Source: Candidatus Rhodoferax mariagerensis
GTDB taxonomy: Bacteria; Pseudomonadota; Gammaproteobacteria; Burkholderiales; Burkholderiaceae_C
Assembly (NCBI GenBank): GCA_016719055.1
Contig: JADKAW010000022.1
Coordinates: 33,532-97,531, forward strand
DNA length: 64,000 bases
Direction of reading: 5' to 3'
In this document: positions 1 through 7,547 of the stretch, piece by piece
Layout of the letters: each line of letters begins with the position of its first letter
Position numbering within the stretch: the stretch's first letter is position 1
Notes under the pieces: generated by a model
The model's database searches: none
Seen by the model: only the letters and a program-made list of their open reading frames with translations
Told to the model about the DNA's origin: nothing
Made by a program: the position numbers and the translations under genes

Positions 1-74
1 AGAAACGTCAGTTTCACTAGATACGACTGTTTTCGCGACTTCACCCATTTTCAGCCCCCATTTTGGAGATCACC

Positions 75-284
75 ATGACTATGACCTCGACAAACGAGAC
101 TGCATCCCCACTGACCGACGCCGTTGCCCAATTGAATGGCCAAGACGGCAATGCGTTCGGCATCCTTGGTCGCGTGCGCCGTGCCATCCGTGCCAGCAAC
201 CACCCCGACCTCGCCGACGAATTCATGCGAGAAGCCACCTCGCGTGACTACGATCATCTGCTTGCCACGTGCAAGCGCATATAA
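75..284 (+). CDS. small conserved hypothetical protein of mobile elements
   Basis: This 69-residue cytoplasmic protein contains a core reading GQDGNAFGILGRV followed by ADEFMREATSRDYDHLL. I recall that pattern from short uncharacterised proteins of phages and conjugative elements; no function is known to me. The ATG at 75 is preferred over the upstream TTG at 63 because a GGAG ribosome site lies at 65-68, seven bases upstream. It sits just upstream of a toxin-antitoxin pair and a truncated integrase, which fits a mobile-element origin. Confidence 0.6.
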   Translation: MTMTSTNETASPLTDAVAQLNGQDGNAFGILGRVRRAIRASNHPDLADEFMREATSRDYDHLLATCKRI

Positions 285-310
285 TGTACAACTATCTGCA
301 CATGATGTGC
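280..310 (+). promoter_or_regulatory. probable promoter and operator of the toxin-antitoxin operon
   Basis: A perfect -10 hexamer TATAAT lies at 280-285. It is followed by a perfect 13-base palindrome GCACATGATGTGC at 298-310, where transcription would begin, then AGGAG at 316-320 and the antitoxin ATG at 327. No convincing -35 element was found. Phd/YefM antitoxins usually repress their own operon by binding such palindromes; that this one is the operator is inference. Confidence 0.5.
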
Positions 311-326
311 CACTCAGGAGACGGTC

Positions 327-617
327 ATGGGAATTTCAGCAAGCGACGTTATCCCGCTCTCGCACGCTCGTGCTAACTTTTCCGAGCTGGCTGAGGAAGT
401 CAAGGCGGGTGCAGAGAAGATTGTGACTAAAAACGGTGAGAGCTTTATCGCGCTGATCGACTCTGACCGGCTGGACTATTACCACCAGCTCGAACGTGAA
501 CGCATCCATTTGCTCCTGATCGACGAGGTCTCCAAGGGACTTGACGACGTGGCTGCCGGTCGCGTGAAGGATGCCCGTGGCGCCATTCAATCCATTAAGC
601 GTCGGCGTAGCGTCTGA
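327..617 (+). CDS. type II antitoxin, Phd/YefM family
   Basis: This 96-residue protein has the Phd/YefM N-terminal pattern: a short strand (DVIPLSHARANFSELAEEVKAG), then a KNGESFIALID segment. That fold binds operator DNA and neutralises the partner toxin through a C-terminal tail, here the region from about residue 50 onward. AGGAG at 316-320 supports the ATG at 327. The toxin gene follows 21 bases downstream on the same strand. A palindrome in the promoter suggests autoregulation. The family call is good; the exact subfamily is not settled. Confidence 0.8.
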   Translation: MGISASDVIPLSHARANFSELAEEVKAGAEKIVTKNGESFIALIDSDRLDYYHQLERERIHLLLIDEVSKGLDDVAAGRVKDARGAIQSIKRRRSV

Positions 618-638
618 CAGTTACGGGGAATTCTGGCT

Positions 639-1040
639 GTGGCAAAGAAACTTGTCGTCAAGTTAACGGCCAACTTTGAGCGAAATCTCGCCGATATTGA
701 GCAGTTTTTGACTGGGGCGGAGGCTCCGCAAGCCTTCGACGGTCTGGTGGATGAGCTATTGGGTACTGTGATTCCCAATCTTGAACGGTTTCCGAGCATG
801 GGGCGTCCATTTCTGAACAGGGCTGTTGGATCAGTGGAAGCAACGAACGCGCTGATGGCACTACGCGCCAAATTGAAGGCTGTACTGGCGAATCCGGATG
901 GTCTGCGCGAATACGTCATGGACCACTTTTTGGTGCTGTACGCGCAGATTGACGGAAATGTTCTCCTGCTGTCGATCAAGCACCATCGCCAACTCTCCTT
1001 TGATTTTGAGGCGCATGGCGTCTCCAAGTCGTTAAGTTAA
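639..1040 (+). CDS. type II toxin, RelE/ParE family
   Basis: This 133-residue protein directly follows the Phd-type antitoxin gene. Its C-terminal part (REYVMDHFLVLYAQIDGNVLLLSIKHH) has the beta-sheet pattern of RelE/ParE toxins, which are either ribosome-dependent mRNA interferases or gyrase inhibitors; the sequence does not decide between them. It starts at a GTG, with GGGGAA about nine bases upstream. It is longer than a typical 95-residue ParE because of a central insert around residues 60-90. Its stop codon overlaps the 3' end of the convergent truncated integrase, so this is probably a recombination junction. Confidence 0.75.
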   Translation: MAKKLVVKLTANFERNLADIEQFLTGAEAPQAFDGLVDELLGTVIPNLERFPSMGRPFLNRAVGSVEATNALMALRAKLKAVLANPDGLREYVMDHFLVLYAQIDGNVLLLSIKHHRQLSFDFEAHGVSKSLS

Positions 1041-2108
1041 TGTAGGTTCCGGCGCATTTCTTCCTAAGCCGGACGAGAGGAACGTGAAGTTCGTTCCGCA
1101 ACGACCAACGAAACGGTTGATGGCGATCTCCGCACCAGTAGCGGCAAATGGGTTTACAGCATGACGTTTACCCTCAACCTTGTCGTGAATGGTGATTGAT
1201 CCCCATCGGAAGTCAATGTCTTCCCAACGCAATGTTGCAAGCTCTTCGCGGCGGGAACCGATCAGGAGCAAGGTTTGAAGGTAGGCGGAAATGACTGGAT
1301 TCCCGATTTTTCCAACCTCTGCAAACCAACCGGGAAGTTGCTCGCGCTGGAGGCTGTCGGTCTTGGGCTTTTGCTTTGGAAGGGTTTCCCGACCAAGGCG
1401 GCGATCACATGCGTCAACATGGACTAAACCCTTGTATTCGTCACGACTGCCGCACCAGCTAAGGAATGCCCGAAGGGCGCGGAACGCTTGAGCTGCTTGG
1501 GTCGGGGCGTGTGCTGCTTCTGGTTCGAGCCACTTTTGTGCGGCTTTGGCATCCAAATCAGCCAAACGGAAAGACAGTAGCGAGTAGATCGGGCCAGAAA
1601 CCGTGATTTCAGACTCGCCAGGGCGGCGACCCCTTTTGCGCTTTTCGCCGCCAGCTTTGGCAAGATTTTGGTGGTTTAGCAAATGGCGGCTTCCCCATTT
1701 TGGGGTTCGCGCTGCTATGTACGCACTCCAGGCCTCTCCAACTGTCAGGTCGGCCCGAAGTGTGTCAGCGCGCTTAACCTCAATGGCGGCAAGTTTGTCG
1801 GCTTTTTCTTGACGCGGGTCAATATTTTGATCGAGCAGCATGTGCATTGATCGCGCTTCTGAGCGGGCTTGGTCAATGCTCCACGAGCGAACGTCGCCAA
1901 TGGTCACCCTGATTACCTCACCGGCAAGCCTCCCTTGAAAAATGTAGGACTTGGCGCCCTCACGCGGCTTGCCCTCGTGGTCTACGCGATCACGCGTGAC
2001 GCGGACGCTAAGTCCTGGAGCCTCGGAGTCCCACAAAAAGGACTGAGGTTTGCTCGCGTCGCACTTGAAGTCCGCAATCCTTCCCGCCGTCAGTTTGATT
2101 CGTGCCAT
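1032..2108 (-). pseudogene. tyrosine recombinase (phage-type integrase), C-terminally truncated
   Basis: The 358-residue product begins with the Arm-type DNA-binding domain of P4/CP4-57-like integrases (MARIKLTAGRIADF; DSEAPGLSVRV at about residues 28-38). It continues into the core-binding domain and the first catalytic box (LLLIGSRREELATLRWEDIDF, carrying the box I Arg). It stops at EPTLT, where full-length relatives continue into the HxxR motif and the catalytic tyrosine. Those residues are absent, so it should be unable to recombine DNA. The 3' end abuts the toxin stop codon. Its 5' end faces the tRNA-Thr half-site at 2302-2351, the likely attachment site. Confidence 0.8.
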
Positions 2109-2462
2109 TTGTTTTTGCCTTCAGCTTTTCCATGTACTCGCTGTGTACTCACCATGTACTCGCCATGTACTCAAAATTATGGAATGCCAGTCAATAAGAA
2201 GCAACGTAGAAAAATGGATTTCAGGGCCGTTTCTCCTCTGAAAACCATGATTTTTGCATCTTAGATCAACGCGAAGTATTTTCGAGGAAAAGTTCGCTTA
2301 TACTGTCTTGTAAGCGGTAGGTCATCAGTTCGAATCCGATAATCGGCACCACTAACTCGTTGCTTTCATTAGGTTTTTCGACAAACAGTCTGGACTACAA
2401 AGGACTGAAATAGACACAAAACCCAAAAATTGCTGGGAATCCGCTGGGAATTGTATTCAACC
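2109..2462. other. intergenic region around the attachment site
   Basis: This 354-base stretch between the integrase start and the broken helix-turn-helix gene holds the tRNA-Thr half-site. It also has a short tandem 'gtgtactcaccatgtactcgc'-like run near 2141-2175, in which TGTACTC recurs four times and could be integrase-binding or regulatory repeats. I see no convincing coding sequence. Confidence 0.5.
2302..2351 (+). repeat. 3' half of tRNA-Thr(TGT): attachment-site remnant
   Basis: The segment reads as a tRNA from the anticodon stem to the CCA end. It has an anticodon stem ACTGT/GCGGT closing the loop CTTGTAA (anticodon TGT), the variable segment AGGTC, a T-arm with loop TTCGAAT and one stem mismatch, then AATCGGCACCA. 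It closely matches my memory of bacterial tRNA-Thr(TGT). No D-arm or 5' acceptor strand lies upstream, so it is not a functional tRNA. Integrative elements that use tRNA 3' ends leave exactly such a half copy; the complete gene would lie left of this window. Confidence 0.75.
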
Positions 2463-2863
2463 GTGAGTGTTCAGGCAATCCTCAAAGACTTACGGGAGAT
2501 TTTTGGTCCCGTCGGTGTGCTCACGATGGCGCAACTTGCGCAATACCTTGGTCGTTCAGTTGAAGCCGTTCGCAAGATGAAGGAGCGGGCGGTCTACCCG
2601 TTCAAATAAAAATTGTTGGTGGGCGCCCCTGCGTTGCACTGCTGGCGGTAGCCCATTGGCTGGGGGACGAAGAAGTCATTTCCCAGCGAGCCGAACCACG
2701 GGCGGAAAAGCCTATCAGGGAGGTCAAGTCGCAAAGAAAAATGCAGAACATAGGCAAGATGCTTTTAATGCTTCAAATCCAAAGGCAAGGCATCTACGAA
2801 CTTCACACTGAACTTGAAAACTTGTTGCTGACTATGCAAGCCAACCCTGAGAGCAAACGGTAG
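2463..2863 (+). pseudogene. helix-turn-helix DNA-binding protein, frameshifted
   Basis: A GTG-started frame (2463-2609, 48 codons) encodes a helix-turn-helix segment (LTMAQLAQYLGRSVEAVRKMKERAVYPFK) and then stops at TAA. The -1 frame continues at once from about 2603 with IKIVGGRPCVALLAVAHWLGD and stays open to the TAG at 2861. The join PFK-IKIVGGRP matches the usual continuation of small excisionase-like proteins with this fold. The shift falls at the A-rich run ttcaaataaaaatt, so it is either a one-base indel or a sequencing error. The true start is uncertain. Confidence 0.65.
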
Positions 2864-3181
2864 ATGCCGAACGATGTTCTCGCTTCATCACGCTACGACG
2901 TCCTCGTCGCTGACGTTGGATGTATGATTTATGCTGTTATCCGATCAGATCCCCCCAAGAGGGATTATTTCTTCCCCTGCTTTAAAGCGCTTATTTTACA
3001 AGGGCTAAAGGCCGAAATAGTCTATAAAAATACCTCCATGTTGACCGTGAATTTTGTGAATGCACCCTTTGCCTTGCAGCATAGTTGGGTAGTCTGAGTC
3101 CCGCTGTTGACTGGCGCGCCGGGACCAATGCACAGAAAGCACGATGAATTTTCATAAGCAGCCAAAGGCTGGACGCCCGTT
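2864..3181. other. intergenic region with a palindromic repeat
   Basis: These 318 bases separate the broken helix-turn-helix gene from the rfaE2-type gene. They contain one copy of the dispersed palindromic repeat at about 2981-3018. A 77-codon open frame from 2864 runs through that repeat and resembles nothing I recognise, so I do not call it a gene. Confidence 0.45.
2981..3018 (-). repeat. dispersed palindromic repeat, copy 1
   Basis: AAAGCGCTTATTTTACAAGGGCTAAAGGC is a reverse-form copy of the family (GCGCTTAT...AAGGGCT core). It lies upstream of nothing obvious and downstream of the broken helix-turn-helix gene. Confidence 0.6.
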
Positions 3182-3706
3182 TTACTCAAATGCCCGTATC
3201 TTTTTAACCAAAGCCGTGGTGGAGTACCCACTAACAAAAGGTAGCGCCAGTGCACGACCTCCCCAAGCTTGCAGCGCTGCGGTCTCGGCCAGCTTGCTCA
3301 TGTCGTAGTCGCCCCCTTTGACCAGAATGTCGGGGCGCACCTGTTTTATCAGTTGCAGCGGGGTGTCCTCGTCAAACCAGGTCACAGCCGTGCTGCTGGC
3401 CAGGGCGGCAATCACGCAGGCTCGGTCTACCTCGTTGTTGAGCGGCCGGTCTGGCCCCTTGCCAAGGCGGCGTGCCGAGGCATCGGTATTGATCGCCACC
3501 AGCAGGCTCGCACCCAGCGCTCGGGCCTGCTCCAAGTACATGACATGACCGCGGTGCAGCACGTCAAAAACGCCATTGGTGAACACCAGCGGCCGCGGCA
3601 AATCGACCAGCCAGGTACATAGCAAGGCAGGGTCCAGTAGCTTGCGGGTCAGGCCCTGCACACTGGCCGTGTTGTCAAAGACGGGAAAAAGGGAGTGTTC
3701 AGGCAT
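3182..3706 (-). CDS. rfaE2: D-glycero-beta-D-manno-heptose 1-phosphate adenylyltransferase-type nucleotidyltransferase
   Basis: This 174-residue cytoplasmic enzyme has the cytidylyltransferase-like signature TNGVFDVLHRGHVMYLEQA with its HxGH motif at about residues 51-54, plus VKGGDYD near residue 134. These mark the nucleotidyltransferase half of HldE/RfaE, which makes ADP-heptose for the lipopolysaccharide inner core. In Burkholderiales this half is often a separate gene. The family's usual TNGCFD cysteine is valine here. It stands alone, divergent from the HD-GYP-like gene. Another glycerol-phosphate-type cytidylyltransferase role cannot be excluded, but VKGGDYD favours RfaE. Confidence 0.85.
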   Translation of the reverse strand: MPEHSLFPVFDNTASVQGLTRKLLDPALLCTWLVDLPRPLVFTNGVFDVLHRGHVMYLEQARALGASLLVAINTDASARRLGKGPDRPLNNEVDRACVIAALASSTAVTWFDEDTPLQLIKQVRPDILVKGGDYDMSKLAETAALQAWGGRALALPFVSGYSTTALVKKIRAFE

Positions 3707-3795
3707 GTGTTGAATGCTATCAGGTACCGGTCACGCGGATATGCTGTCGTTTTTGTCCGTGCTGACGCTCGGGCGTGTGCATAATCAAACCCACT

Positions 3796-5028
3796 ATGAA
3801 CCTGCTTCCTGTCAATATTGAAGCCATCATCATTGGCCACCCCTTGCCTTGCGCTCTGCGCGACGAGAGCGGTATTTTGCTGGCCAGCCAGGGTTTTATG
3901 GTGCACAGCCGCCAGGACCTTGAGTCGATGGTGGGGCGGCGCAGCCAGATTTACATCGACGCTGACCAGTCCGACAACTTTCGCCGTGGCTATGTCAATC
4001 GCCTGAACAACCTGGTGCTGGAAGACCGCGCTCTGGGCCAGATTGCCGAGGTGCAGATTTCACCTTACGACGCCAAGAAGAGTGTGGTGGCCGAAGTCAG
4101 TGACGAGCCTGACTGGCTTGATTTGCAGTCGCAGTCGCACGCCATGCTGCGCGACACCCATGGCGACACTTTTTTGCCACGGCTGCAGCGATTGCAAAAT
4201 GATCTGGAACGTTTTACCCTGCGCAATCCAGACGGCACCTTGTTTGCGCTGATCCACCTCGCCGGCAGCGAGATGCAGAGGTACAGCGCCACCCACGCCT
4301 TGCTGGTGTGTGTGATTTGTAGCCTGGCCGCGCGCGACGTGCTGAAGTGGCCAGCGGCCCAGCTCAGTGCCATGTGCAGCGCTGCCTTGACCATGAACAT
4401 TGGCATGACCGAGTTGCAGGACCGACTGGCGCTGCAAAAAAGCCCGCCAACACCCGAGCAGGTCAAGCGTATCGAGGTTCATGCTGCAAAGTCGGTTGAC
4501 CTGTTGCAAGAGATGGGGGTCACCAACGCGCTCTGGCTGGAAGCAGTGATTTCGCACCGGGTCAATGCGCCCGGGCCACTGGCCGGGCGCAGCGACGGCC
4601 AGCGCATTGGCCGACTGATCCAGCGCGCAGACATGTTTGCCGCGCGCATGTCGCCCCGGGCCTCGCGCCCGTCAGAAGCCCCCAGCACAGCGATGCAATC
4701 GTGTTATTTTGACGAAAACCGCCAGATCGACGAGGCTGGTGCCGCCATCATCAAGGCAGTGGGCATTTATTCGCCCGGCACCTTTGTGCGGCTGTCCACC
4801 AACGAGATTGCGGTGGTGATCAAGCGCGGCCTCAACACCACCATGCCGCGCGTAGCAGTGTTGATCAATCGCCAGGGCATGGTGACCGGCGAGCCCATTC
4901 TGCGTGATACCAGCCAGGCGGAGTTTCGCATTCTGGCGAGCGTGCCGCACCGTGATGTCAGGGTCAACCACAACCTGGACCGCCTGCTGGCGCTGACCCG
5001 GCAGACCACCTCCGAGCGGCCTTGGTAA
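3796..5028 (+). CDS. degenerate HD-GYP-like signalling protein
   Basis: This 410-residue protein has the layout of HD-GYP proteins: an N-terminal domain of about 130 residues, then a helical domain. Where active enzymes read AALLHDIGK it has AALTMNIGM, so the metal-binding His-Asp pair is missing. The later segments (TPEQVKRIEVHAAKSVDLLQEMG, VISHRVNAPG) follow the family pattern without a GYP triad. It is probably non-catalytic and may be a c-di-GMP-related adaptor. I chose the ATG at 3796 over the GTG at 3775. It converges on hypA. Confidence 0.6.
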   Translation: MNLLPVNIEAIIIGHPLPCALRDESGILLASQGFMVHSRQDLESMVGRRSQIYIDADQSDNFRRGYVNRLNNLVLEDRALGQIAEVQISPYDAKKSVVAEVSDEPDWLDLQSQSHAMLRDTHGDTFLPRLQRLQNDLERFTLRNPDGTLFALIHLAGSEMQRYSATHALLVCVICSLAARDVLKWPAAQLSAMCSAALTMNIGMTELQDRLALQKSPPTPEQVKRIEVHAAKSVDLLQEMGVTNALWLEAVISHRVNAPGPLAGRSDGQRIGRLIQRADMFAARMSPRASRPSEAPSTAMQSCYFDENRQIDEAGAAIIKAVGIYSPGTFVRLSTNEIAVVIKRGLNTTMPRVAVLINRQGMVTGEPILRDTSQAEFRILASVPHRDVRVNHNLDRLLALTRQTTSERPW

Positions 5029-5030
5029 AG

Positions 5031-5050
5031 GGGCGGGGCCATAGCCGCCC
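5031..5050. terminator. possible hairpin between convergent genes
   Basis: GGGCGG at 5031-5036 pairs with CCGCCC at 5045-5050 across an eight-base loop, directly after the stop codon at 5028 and before the hypA stop at 5066. There is no uridine tract on either strand, so intrinsic termination is only a possibility. Confidence 0.3.
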
Positions 5051-5065
5051 GCGATACCGGGGAGG

Positions 5066-5410
5066 TCAGTCTGCCACCAGCATGTCGATCACGCGCAAGC
5101 CGGTGCCGCCGGTGGGCTGCAACTGGTAGCCCGCGCATTGGGGGCAGGGCATGCCACGTTCGGGCAAAGGCACAGTTTGGCTACAGGTCATGCACCAGGC
5201 TTGGCCTTCGGGCTCTTCAAATTCAAAATGAGCGCCATCCAGCAAGGTACCGGGCGCAATGGCAGCCAGAGAAAACTGCAAGGCCTGCAGATCAACATTG
5301 GCCAGCTTGCCCACTTCGAGCCGCAGCAATGTGACCCGCGTGAAGTGATTGAGCCGGGCGCTGTCTTCCACCAGTTGCAAAATACCACCAGCCAGGCTCG
5401 CTTCATGCAT
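5066..5410 (-). CDS. hypA: hydrogenase nickel-insertion protein HypA
   Basis: This 114-residue metallochaperone begins MHEASLAGGI, with the Met-His-Glu start whose His2 binds nickel. It ends with a zinc ribbon made of two CxxC pairs (CMTCSQ near residue 73 and CPQC near residue 90). HypA acts with HypB to deliver nickel to the [NiFe] hydrogenase large subunit. The MHE start fixes the initiation codon at 5410, where the gene overlaps the end of hoxW by eight bases, so it is the last gene of the hox operon. No hypB, C, D, E or F is present in the window. Confidence 0.95.
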   Translation of the reverse strand: MHEASLAGGILQLVEDSARLNHFTRVTLLRLEVGKLANVDLQALQFSLAAIAPGTLLDGAHFEFEEPEGQAWCMTCSQTVPLPERGMPCPQCAGYQLQPTGGTGLRVIDMLVAD

Positions 5411-5891
5411 CGGCCGGTTCCTGGGCAAGCAATGATTCGACCCAGGTCAACGCCCAAGCCGTCGCTTCAGCCAGATGGATTTGGGCGGCCGGGCTTATGG
5501 GTTGGCCCAATTCAAAGGCCTCGCCACGAATTGCCAGCAGGGTGGCGGGTGCCGCTGGATGACCTTGAAGATCACCAAACACTTGCAGCAGCGCCGGCAC
5601 TGACAAGGCATGGCTGGTGTAGCTGGTATCGCGCTGCGCCTGTGGCGAGCTCACGCAAAACGGCGCGTTACAGCTCAAGCTGGCGTCTATGAACAGCAGG
5701 GCGTCGCGGCCAAGCAGGTCCAGCGCGTGCTCCACCTGAAGCTGGTAGTCGTCCAGAAACTCGACTTGGTCAAGCCAGGCCTTGGGCAGACGGGTCTGTA
5801 GGGCCGACACACACAATGGCCCGAGCGCATCGTCGCCACGACTCAGGTTGCCCCAAGCCACAACCAACAGCTTTTTGGGCTTAAGGGTCAT
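5403..5891 (-). CDS. hoxW: HoxW, maturation protease of the NAD-reducing hydrogenase
   Basis: This 162-residue protein belongs to the hydrogenase endopeptidase family. It has the N-terminal GNLSRGDDALG motif (an acidic nickel ligand) and a second acidic cluster at DDYQ near residue 48. It would remove the C-terminal peptide of HoxH after nickel insertion. A palindromic repeat at 5921-5970 separates it from hoxH, and it overlaps hypA. HoxW proteins are specific for HoxH, in keeping with the gene order. Confidence 0.9.
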   Translation of the reverse strand: MTLKPKKLLVVAWGNLSRGDDALGPLCVSALQTRLPKAWLDQVEFLDDYQLQVEHALDLLGRDALLFIDASLSCNAPFCVSSPQAQRDTSYTSHALSVPALLQVFGDLQGHPAAPATLLAIRGEAFELGQPISPAAQIHLAEATAWALTWVESLLAQEPADA

Positions 5892-5920
5892 GCAGCCTTG
5901 AGGTACTTAGGACTACAAAT

Positions 5921-5970
5921 ACGATAGTGGCCAGAGCTTACTCTATAAGGGCTAGAGTGCATTTTTATAT
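5921..5970 (-). repeat. dispersed palindromic repeat, copy 2
   Basis: The core TATAAGGGCTAGAGTGCATTT with preceding GCCAGAGCTTACTC matches the reverse form of the family described at 25199. It lies between hoxH and hoxW inside the operon and touches the hoxH stop codon. Confidence 0.7.
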
Positions 5971-7469
5971 CAAAGAAGCGATGACAATCGGGTCAGACCA
6001 CCGTCGGATGACTTTTGCACTTGGTCCAGCACTGTGCCGTCAGCCGCCAGCAAGGTGATGTCCAGTGGCATTTGCCCCAATGCATGCGTGGCACACGACA
6101 GGCAGGGGTCATAGGCACGGATGGCGACTTCAATGTGGTTGAGCAGGCCTTCGGTGATTTCATGGCCATTTAGGTAGTCGCGGGCTACCGAGCGCACCGC
6201 CTCATTCATGGCCTGGTTGTTGTGGGTGGTCGACACAATCAGGTTGCAGCGTGTCACCAGGTCATCGTCGCCGACCTCGTAATCGTGGATCAGGGTGCCG
6301 CGCGGGGCCTCGATGATGCCAATACCACTGCTTTGACGCGTGCCGCTGGTCACCAGGTCGCCTGACAGTAGCGCCGGGTCGTCCAGCAACTCGCCAATCA
6401 CCTCGACCGAATGCAGCAGCTCGATCATGCGCGCCCAATGATAGGCCAGCGAGGCATGAATCAGCTCACCCTTGCCCCAGGCAACAAAGGCCAAACGCTC
6501 CTGTTCCGCCCGCTCACTGGGTATGAAGTCACAGTTTTGCACCCTTGCCAGCGGACCGACGCGATACCAGCCCTGCTCGCGGCCCAGGCTGCGCAGGTGC
6601 GGAAACTTCATGTAGCTCCAAGAGCGCACCTCTTCCTCGATCAAATCGAGGTAATTCTGGTCGTTGACACCGTCAAACAAAATCTGGCCATTGGCGTCGC
6701 GCACGCGCAGCACACCGTCGTACAGGTCCATGGCACCGTCGGCGCGCACCAGCGACAGCAGGTTGGAGCGGAAGTCGCCAAACTGTGGGTAGCGCACTTC
6801 GCTTTGCGCATGCAATTGCTTGGCGATGTCGACCGCGTCTTGCGCCCAGGCCAGCATTTGAGGCAACTCCTGTTTGAGCGTATCGCGCTCGGCTGCGGTC
6901 ACCAGCTTGTTGATGCCACCAGGGACCGAGCCGGTGCCATGCACACGCTTGCCGGCAGTGATGCGGATCACCTCCTGGCCAAACTTGCGCAGCAAGATGC
7001 CTTTTCTGGCGACCTCGGGGTTGGCCTGCACCACACCCACAATGTTGCGCTGCGCCACTGGTGAGTCAAAACCAAACAACAGATCGGGCGAAGACAGATG
7101 AAAAAAATGCAAGGCATGCGACTGCAGCATTTGACCGTAGTGCATCAGTCGGCGCACTGCCTCGGCACTGGCTGTCACGGGTGTGGCACCAATGATGCGG
7201 TCAAAGGCCTTGCAGGCGGCCAAATGGTGCGATACCGGGCAGATGCCGCACAGCCGTTGCACCATCACCGGCACTTCCCAGTAGGGACGGCCTTCAATGA
7301 ATTTTTCAAAGCCGCGGAACTCGACAATGTGCAGGCGCGCTTGGTGCACCTGGTTGTTGGCATCGAGCAGCAAGGTGACCTTGCCGTGGCCCTCAACACG
7401 CGACACGGGGTCGATGGCCACACGGCGCAGGCCTTGTGGGTTGGCAGCAGTTTCCAGTGCAAAACTCAT
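5970..7469 (-). CDS. hoxH: HoxH, [NiFe] hydrogenase large subunit of the NAD-reducing hydrogenase
   Basis: This 499-residue catalytic subunit carries the NiFe(CN)2CO centre. The four cysteine ligands lie in RLCGICPVSHH (Cys74, Cys77) and DPCLSCATH (Cys456, Cys459). The C-terminal peptide after His462 is 37 residues, longer than the roughly 24 residues I recall for the Cupriavidus homologue; HoxW should remove it. With HoxY it splits or makes H2, coupled to the HoxFU diaphorase. Next in the operon after hoxY, 78 bases downstream. It is cytoplasmic, as there is no signal peptide. Confidence 0.97.
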   Translation of the reverse strand: MSFALETAANPQGLRRVAIDPVSRVEGHGKVTLLLDANNQVHQARLHIVEFRGFEKFIEGRPYWEVPVMVQRLCGICPVSHHLAACKAFDRIIGATPVTASAEAVRRLMHYGQMLQSHALHFFHLSSPDLLFGFDSPVAQRNIVGVVQANPEVARKGILLRKFGQEVIRITAGKRVHGTGSVPGGINKLVTAAERDTLKQELPQMLAWAQDAVDIAKQLHAQSEVRYPQFGDFRSNLLSLVRADGAMDLYDGVLRVRDANGQILFDGVNDQNYLDLIEEEVRSWSYMKFPHLRSLGREQGWYRVGPLARVQNCDFIPSERAEQERLAFVAWGKGELIHASLAYHWARMIELLHSVEVIGELLDDPALLSGDLVTSGTRQSSGIGIIEAPRGTLIHDYEVGDDDLVTRCNLIVSTTHNNQAMNEAVRSVARDYLNGHEITEGLLNHIEVAIRAYDPCLSCATHALGQMPLDITLLAADGTVLDQVQKSSDGGLTRLSSLL

Positions 7470-7547
7470 AAGAATCCCTATTTAGTGAGGGTTGAAGCGT
7501 TAACGTGAGCCAACTTGTTGGTCTGGGGTGGTCAAAGGCCAGGAAGG

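Noticed and set aside
2255..2301. A possible 5' half of the tRNA-Thr gene just before the half-site
   Set aside because: TTAGATCA resembles a D-arm start, but the spacing to the anticodon arm is about 20 bases too long and no 5' acceptor strand pairs with AATCGGC.
2864..3097. A 77-codon open frame starting right after the broken helix-turn-helix gene
   Set aside because: It runs through a copy of the dispersed palindromic repeat, has no recognisable domain and no ribosome site of its own beyond the preceding stop codon.
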